Assembly: GCA_022712815.1 (NCBI GenBank) | Contig: JAFLJW010000233.1 | Location: forward strand, 1 to 8,872 | From: Pseudodesulfovibrio sp. | GTDB taxonomy: Bacteria; Desulfobacterota; Desulfovibrionia; Desulfovibrionales; Desulfovibrionaceae | Length of the DNA stretch: 8,872 bases | Direction: 5' to 3' | The notes under the pieces: generated by a model | Databases searched by the model: none | Seen by the model: the letters and a program-made list of their open reading frames with translations, nothing else | What the model was told of the DNA's origin: nothing | Position numbers and translations under genes: made by a program | Part shown: positions 5,710-8,872 of the stretch, piece by piece | Layout: each line of letters starts with the position of its first letter | Position numbering within the stretch: the first letter of the stretch is position 1

Positions 5710-6739
5710 TTTTCTCTTTCCTCTTCAACCATTCCTGGTATTTCTTGTCAAAATCTTCAACAGTCATACCGAACTTCAAAGTCATGCTGTCCAGAACCCG
5801 GCGAATCTCATCAAGAGATTTACGACCGAAGTTCTTGGTCTTCAACATGGCCTGCTCGGTGCGCTGAACCAGTTCACCAACAAGCTGGATGTTGGCAGCC
5901 TTCAGACAATTGGTGGCACGAACGGAAAGTTCGAGTTCATCAATAGACTTGAACAGATTCGGGTTCAGGTCGATTGCATCGTCTTCTTCTTCCTGCGTCT
6001 CGGAGGAGAGCTCGTCGAAGTTGATGAAAACCGACAACTGTTCTTTCAGAATCTTGGCACTGTATGCACAGGCATCCTCTGGAGAGACAGAACCATCTGT
6101 CCACACTTCGAGGACGAGCTTATCGTAGTTTGTCATTTGGCCGACACGCGCCTGTTCGACGGAGTATGCGACTTTCTTGACAGGAGAGTAACTGGCGTCA
6201 AGGATTATGGCACCGATATCATCGATCAAACCCTCGTGCATGTCAGCCGGGACGTATCCCATGCCCATGCGGACTTCCAGTTCCATCTTCAAAGGACGAT
6301 TCTCAGTCAAAGTGGCAATAAGCTGATCCTTGTTCAAAACAGTGACGTTCTGATTTTCCTGGATCATGCCAGCAGTGACTTGGCCTTTTTTGTTGGCCTC
6401 AAGGAGCAACCGCTGAGGCTCATCCGTGGTCATGGCTATCCGAACCTGCTTCAGGTTCAGTACGACCTCGGTCATGTCCTCAAGTACACCGGATATTGTC
6501 GTGAACTCATGCTGCACACCTTCTACGGATGCGGCAACAATGGCACAGCCCTGCATAGAGGACAAAAGAACCCGGCGCATGGCATTACCAATAGTGGTAG
6601 CATAGCCACGCTCCAGCGGTTCGCAAATGAACTTCCCGTAAGTCTCGGTGGATTTGCCATCACGCACGAGCTTTTCGGGTTTGACCAATTCACTCCAATT
6701 ACGGGTGTTGATGAGTTTGTCGCCATTCTCAATAAGCAT
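5699..6739 (-). CDS. rpoA: RNA polymerase alpha subunit
   Basis: The alpha subunit dimerises to nucleate RNA polymerase assembly and contacts promoter UP elements and activators. The 346 residues are slightly longer than the 329 of E. coli. Residues 1 to about 243 are the N-terminal assembly domain, with EPLERGYATTIGNAMRRVLL (40-59) and the DMTEVVLNLK segment. Residues about 244-263 are an acidic flexible linker (SSETQEEEDDAIDLNPN). Residues about 264-325 are the C-terminal DNA-binding domain with LSVRATNCLKAANI, where R274 corresponds to the DNA-contacting R265 of E. coli, and GRKSLDEI. A charged tail of about 20 residues follows. The ATG has AGGGG (6745-6749) five bases upstream and lies 12 bases after the rpsD stop. 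Its 3' end overlaps rplQ by 11 bases. Confidence 0.98.
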   Translation of the reverse strand: MLIENGDKLINTRNWSELVKPEKLVRDGKSTETYGKFICEPLERGYATTIGNAMRRVLLSSMQGCAIVAASVEGVQHEFTTISGVLEDMTEVVLNLKQVRIAMTTDEPQRLLLEANKKGQVTAGMIQENQNVTVLNKDQLIATLTENRPLKMELEVRMGMGYVPADMHEGLIDDIGAIILDASYSPVKKVAYSVEQARVGQMTNYDKLVLEVWTDGSVSPEDACAYSAKILKEQLSVFINFDELSSETQEEEDDAIDLNPNLFKSIDELELSVRATNCLKAANIQLVGELVQRTEQAMLKTKNFGRKSLDEIRRVLDSMTLKFGMTVEDFDKKYQEWLKRKEKNEA

Positions 6740-6751
6740 GAATTCCCCTAT

Positions 6752-7378
6752 TTACTTGGAGTACAATTCAACAATGAGCTGCTCGTTGATCGGGAACTGG
6801 ATGTCGTCCCGGCTCGGCATGGCCTTAACCGTACCCTTGAAGTTGGCACCATCGGATTCAAGCCACTCAGGACAACCTCGACGAGCGATGACTTCCTGAG
6901 CCTCATTGATTACCGGCACCTTGCGGGATTCCTCGCGGACTTCAATAACGTCCTCAGCCTGAACCTGCATGGACGGGATATTTACTCGACGTCCGTTCAG
7001 CATGAAAATGCCGTGAAGGACGAGCTGACGAGCCTGGTCGCGGGAATTGGCGAAACCAAGGCGATAGATAACGTTGTCCAGACGGCGTTCAAGGATCATC
7101 AACAGGTTGTGACCCGTGACACCTTTCATGCCATCGGCACGTTTGTAATAGATACGGAACTGGCCTTCCAGAACGCCGTACATGCGGCGAACTTTCTGCT
7201 TCTCACGAAGCTGGATGGCGTAGTCGCTCACCTTCTGGCGCATGCGACCGGAATGTCCCGGAGGGTAGGGACGCTTTTCATAAGCGCACTTGTCAGTGTA
7301 GCAACGGTCACCCTTCAGGAACAACTTGGTTCCCTCACGGCGGCACAGCTTGCATTTTGCACTAGTATATCTTGCCAC
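6752..7378 (-). CDS. rpsD: 30S ribosomal protein S4 (zinc-finger form)
   Basis: S4 binds 16S rRNA early and nucleates assembly of the small-subunit body; in several bacteria it also represses translation of its own operon. The 208 residues match the family. The N-terminal part carries C9-KL-C12 and C26-YTDK-C31, the cysteine set of the zinc-binding (C+) form. The S4 RNA-binding domain covers about residues 97-160 (RLDNVIYRLGFANSRDQARQ and LNGRRVNIPS). The start codon is GTG, not ATG: the protein must begin with the conserved ARYTSAKCKLCRREG, and no in-frame ATG fits. The strong AAGGAG at 7386-7391, seven bases upstream, confirms this start. It follows rpsK by 15 bases. Confidence 0.97.
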   Translation of the reverse strand: MARYTSAKCKLCRREGTKLFLKGDRCYTDKCAYEKRPYPPGHSGRMRQKVSDYAIQLREKQKVRRMYGVLEGQFRIYYKRADGMKGVTGHNLLMILERRLDNVIYRLGFANSRDQARQLVLHGIFMLNGRRVNIPSMQVQAEDVIEVREESRKVPVINEAQEVIARRGCPEWLESDGANFKGTVKAMPSRDDIQFPINEQLIVELYSK

Positions 7379-7385
7379 GATAAAT

Positions 7386-7391
7386 CTCCTT
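7386..7391 (-). promoter_or_regulatory. strong ribosome-binding site for the GTG start of rpsD
   Basis: On the minus strand AAGGAG lies seven bases before GTG at 7378-7376 and directly after the rpsK TAA. It is among the best Shine-Dalgarno matches in the ribosomal cluster and may compensate for the weaker GTG start. Confidence 0.8.
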
Positions 7392-7393
7392 AA

Positions 7394-7780
7394 TTAGACC
7401 CTGCGGCGTTTGGGCGGACGGCAACCATTGTGGGGAATCGGTGTGATATCCCTAATGAAGGTCACCCTAAAGCCTGCGTTGTTGATGGCGCGCATGGCAG
7501 CCTCACGTCCGGAGCCGGGGCCCTTGACGTAAATGCCGACGGTACGCATACCGGAATCCTGAGCACGTTTGGCGGCGGATTCAGCGGCCATCTGTGCCGC
7601 GAAAGGAGTGGACTTGCGGGAACCCTTAAAATGAGCACCGGCAGAAGCCCAACTGACAACATTACCCTTGACATCGGTGAAGGTCACGATCGTATTGTTG
7701 AACGAGGCCTTAATATGCGCGATACCAACGGGTATGTTCTTCTTCTCTTTTCTCTTCCCAGCTCGACGGGGTTTAGCCAT
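7394..7780 (-). CDS. rpsK: 30S ribosomal protein S11
   Basis: Small-subunit platform protein contacting 16S rRNA near the mRNA exit path. It has 128 residues, normal for S11, with ASFNNTIVTFTD (residues 26-37), SAGAHFKGSRKSTPFAAQ and the C-terminal signature ITPIPHNGCRPPKRRRV. The frame is open further upstream, to a possible start at 7843, but that stretch covers the palindrome-rich gap and is not S11-like. The ATG at 7780 begins the conserved MAKPRRAGKRKEKKN and has GGAG (7791-7794) ten bases upstream, with AAGG nearer. Unlike its neighbours it is separated from the previous gene (rpsM) by 85 bases. Confidence 0.97.
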   Translation of the reverse strand: MAKPRRAGKRKEKKNIPVGIAHIKASFNNTIVTFTDVKGNVVSWASAGAHFKGSRKSTPFAAQMAAESAAKRAQDSGMRTVGIYVKGPGSGREAAMRAINNAGFRVTFIRDITPIPHNGCRPPKRRRV

Positions 7781-7865
7781 TGCCTTAATTCTCCGTTGAA
7801 TAAAAGTCTTGTACAACGCATGCATGCCAAAACGGCACGTCACGCGACTATTCGCTCAAGCGAAT
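7781..7865 (-). promoter_or_regulatory. palindrome-rich gap between rpsM and rpsK
   Basis: This 85-base spacer holds several dyads: ATTCGCT-CA-AGCGAAT (7850-7865), touching the rpsM stop; TGCC-AAAAC-GGCA (7825-7837); the 10-bp palindrome GCATGCATGC (7818-7827); and TTGTACAA (7809-7816). No T-run follows the first hairpin, so it is not a classical terminator. It may protect mRNA ends, attenuate transcription or bind a ribosomal protein such as S4; which one is unknown. Confidence 0.5.
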
Positions 7866-8237
7866 TTATTTCTTCTTGCGGCCCATGACTGAACGACGGG
7901 GACCCGTGCGGGTACGAGCGTTGGTCTTGGATTTCTGCCCGCGAACGGGAAGACCACGACGATGGCGAAGGCCGCGATAGCTGCCGATATCCATCAAACG
8001 TTTGATGTTGGTTGAGATCTCACGACGGAGGTCACCCTCAACTTTGTGGTTATCTTCGATCTCGATACGAATCTGGCTGACTTCATCGGCAGACAGATCA
8101 TCTGTCTTTTTCTGCCAATCAACCTTGGAATTATCGAGAATCTGCAGGGCCACGGTCCGACCGATGCCGTAGATATACGTCAACGCAATATACATGCGCT
8201 TGTTTTTCGGCAGATCTACACCAGCAATACGTGCCAT
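7866..8237 (-). CDS. rpsM: 30S ribosomal protein S13
   Basis: Small-subunit head protein that contacts the 50S subunit (intersubunit bridges) and P-site tRNA. It has 123 residues, normal for S13. The N-terminus MARIAGVDLPKNKRMYIALT, the YIYGIGRTVALQIL helix-hairpin-helix region (about residues 21-34) and the C-terminal signature RGLRHRRGLPVRGQKSKTNA (88-107) identify it. A basic tail, GPRRSVMGRKKK, ends the protein. The start is 12 bases after the rpmJ stop, with AGGG (8246-8249) eight bases upstream. A 16-bp palindrome begins directly after the stop. Confidence 0.98.
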   Translation of the reverse strand: MARIAGVDLPKNKRMYIALTYIYGIGRTVALQILDNSKVDWQKKTDDLSADEVSQIRIEIEDNHKVEGDLRREISTNIKRLMDIGSYRGLRHRRGLPVRGQKSKTNARTRTGPRRSVMGRKKK

Positions 8238-8249
8238 AGGTATTTCCCT

Positions 8250-8363
8250 TTATCCTTGACGCTGTTTGTGGCGCGGGTTCTCACAGAGAACTCGCAGCAC
8301 ACCGTTGCGCCTGATGATTTTGCACTTGGAACACATTTTCTTAACAGAAGGTCTGACTTTCAT
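8250..8363 (-). CDS. rpmJ: 50S ribosomal protein L36 (zinc-binding form)
   Basis: Smallest large-subunit protein, 37 residues. It begins MKVRPSVKKMCSKCKIIRRN and carries the zinc ligands C11, C14, C27 and H32 (C-x2-C-x12-C-x4-H), the C+ form. The frame stays open upstream to 8474, but that extension crosses the promoter and leader and has no L36 character. The ATG at 8363 has GGAG (8370-8373) six bases upstream. It lies between map and rpsM, the common bacterial order when the spc and alpha clusters are joined. Confidence 0.97.
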   Translation of the reverse strand: MKVRPSVKKMCSKCKIIRRNGVLRVLCENPRHKQRQG

Positions 8364-8439
8364 GACCAACTCCAAACTGTCTAAATAAACATAATGCCAA
8401 AGGTCCCCCAATAAAGGGGAACTGGCCTTGAAAACGAAG
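8364..8439 (-). promoter_or_regulatory. structured leader of the rpmJ-rplQ operon
   Basis: If transcription starts near 8439, the mRNA has a leader of about 76 bases. It contains a strong hairpin: on the minus-strand RNA GCCA (8426-8423) and GUUCCCC (8422-8416) pair with GGGGGAC (8409-8403) and UGGC (8399-8396), around a UUUAUU loop, with a three-base bulge CUU on the 3' side. No U-run follows, so it is not a terminator. Autogenous control sites of ribosomal operons commonly have this layout, and S4 is encoded in this operon, but binding is inference. Confidence 0.5.
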
Positions 8440-8445
8440 CTGCGA

Positions 8446-8474
8446 TTTATACTGCGCTTTTTGACAAAGAGCAA
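8446..8474 (-). promoter_or_regulatory. promoter upstream of rpmJ
   Basis: On the minus strand TATAAA (complement of 8446-8451, five of six -10 consensus bases) is preceded by a 17-base spacer and TTGCTC (complement of 8469-8474, three of six -35 bases). It lies in the 134-base gap between map and rpmJ, so the alpha operon may be transcribed both from this promoter and by read-through from the upstream spc genes. Confidence 0.5.
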
Positions 8475-8497
8475 GTCCTTTTTTTCAAACCCGGAGG

Positions 8498-8872
8498 TCA
8501 GTCGGACGAACTCAATATCATCGGCCCATCAGAGGTTATGGCTATGGTATGCTCAAAATGAGCAGACAGTTTCCTGTCCTTGGTGACCGCAGTCCATTTA
8601 TCCTCGAGGACTTCCACTTCGTATGTTCCCACTGTGACCATCGGCTCAATGGCAAGCACCATACCGGCTTTAAGAGGAATACCGGTCATGCCTTTGGGTA
8701 CGAAGTTGGGGATCTCAGGCTTCTCATGGAGATGACTTCCGATCCCGTGTCCAACAAATCGACGCACTATACCGAAACCGAAACCTTCGACGTATGACTG
8801 AATTGCCGCGGAAATGTCATACAGATTATTACCAGGTACGGCCTGTTCGATACCAACATGAAGAGACTCACG
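8498..8872 (-). CDS. map: type I methionine aminopeptidase, C-terminal part (cut by window edge)
   Basis: Removes the initiator methionine from nascent proteins, a cytosolic metal-dependent reaction. The last 124 residues are visible, reading from the edge without interruption: RESLHVGIEQ, then IVRRFVGHGIGSHLHEKPEIPN, AGMVLAIEPMVT and HFEHTIAIT. Family metal ligands seen here are H42 in GHGIG, E76 in AIEP and E107 in FEHT (partial numbering); the two aspartate ligands lie beyond the window. H49 corresponds to the conserved substrate-contacting histidine. A GTG at 8767 is internal, not a start, because conserved sequence continues upstream of it. The map-rpmJ order matches the spc/alpha junction of many bacteria. 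No clear terminator follows the stop, so read-through into rpmJ is possible. Confidence 0.95.
   Translation of the reverse strand, partial: RESLHVGIEQAVPGNNLYDISAAIQSYVEGFGFGIVRRFVGHGIGSHLHEKPEIPNFVPKGMTGIPLKAGMVLAIEPMVTVGTYEVEVLEDKWTAVTKDRKLSAHFEHTIAITSDGPMILSSSD

Noticed and set aside
5669..7393. A 574-codon open frame on the plus strand antisense to rpoA and rpsD
   Set aside because: It lies wholly opposite genes with unmistakable protein signatures, begins inside rplQ, has no ribosome-binding site or recognisable domain, and is explained by biased codon use in highly expressed genes suppressing stops on the other strand.
7781..7843. N-terminal extension of S11 to a start at 7843
   Set aside because: The additional residues (MTCRFGMHALYKTF...) are not S11-like, they cross palindromes, and the conserved MAKPRRAGKRK start has its own ribosome-binding site.
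8498..8767. A short complete gene starting at the GTG at 8767
   Set aside because: Conserved methionine aminopeptidase sequence continues upstream in frame to the window edge, so this is the C-terminal part of map.

Overview
The window looks like a chromosomal segment of a Desulfovibrio-type sulfate reducer (Desulfovibrionaceae, perhaps Pseudodesulfovibrio). The indications are a futalosine-type menaquinone pathway instead of classical men genes, the map-rpmJ-rpsM-rpsK-rpsD-rpoA-rplQ gene order, and an intergenic hairpin opening with a GCCTCCGGCGGC motif that I associate from memory with Desulfovibrio genomes. The assignment is inference; no database was searched.

Left half, plus strand (about 100-4080). 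A TetR-family regulator gene is preceded by a recognisable sigma70-like promoter whose predicted start point falls inside a perfect 6-2-6 palindrome, the expected layout of an autoregulated TetR operator. Fifteen bases after it comes mqnE (aminofutalosine synthase). A 157-base gap filled by a long, nearly perfect hairpin follows, then mqnC (cyclic dehypoxanthinyl futalosine synthase), overlapped by mqnA (chorismate dehydratase) at a TAATG junction. Together these genes give three steps of the futalosine route: chorismate to 3-enolpyruvylbenzoate (MqnA), to aminofutalosine (MqnE), and, after hydrolysis by an enzyme not in this window, closure of the cyclic product (MqnC). MqnB/MTAN and MqnD are not here. 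A bidirectional rho-independent terminator ends the cluster.

Middle, minus strand (4104-5072). A LysR-type regulator converges on mqnA and shares that terminator. It is separated from the upstream ribosomal operon by that operon's own terminator.

Right half, minus strand (5089-8872). In transcription order: the 3' part of map, a promoter with a structured leader, rpmJ (L36), rpsM (S13), rpsK (S11), rpsD (S4, GTG start), rpoA and rplQ (L17), then a terminator. This is the end of the spc operon joined to the alpha operon. The coding sequences are ordinary except for L17, which carries an Ala/Lys/Glu/Pro-rich tail of about 90 residues with an internal 27-codon repeat.

I see no mobile element, CRISPR array, tRNA or rRNA. 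The most interesting points are the putative TetR control of menaquinone synthesis, the hairpin element between mqnE and mqnC, the structured leader and the palindrome-rich gap in the ribosomal operon, and the L17 tail. I do not see a wholly new system.
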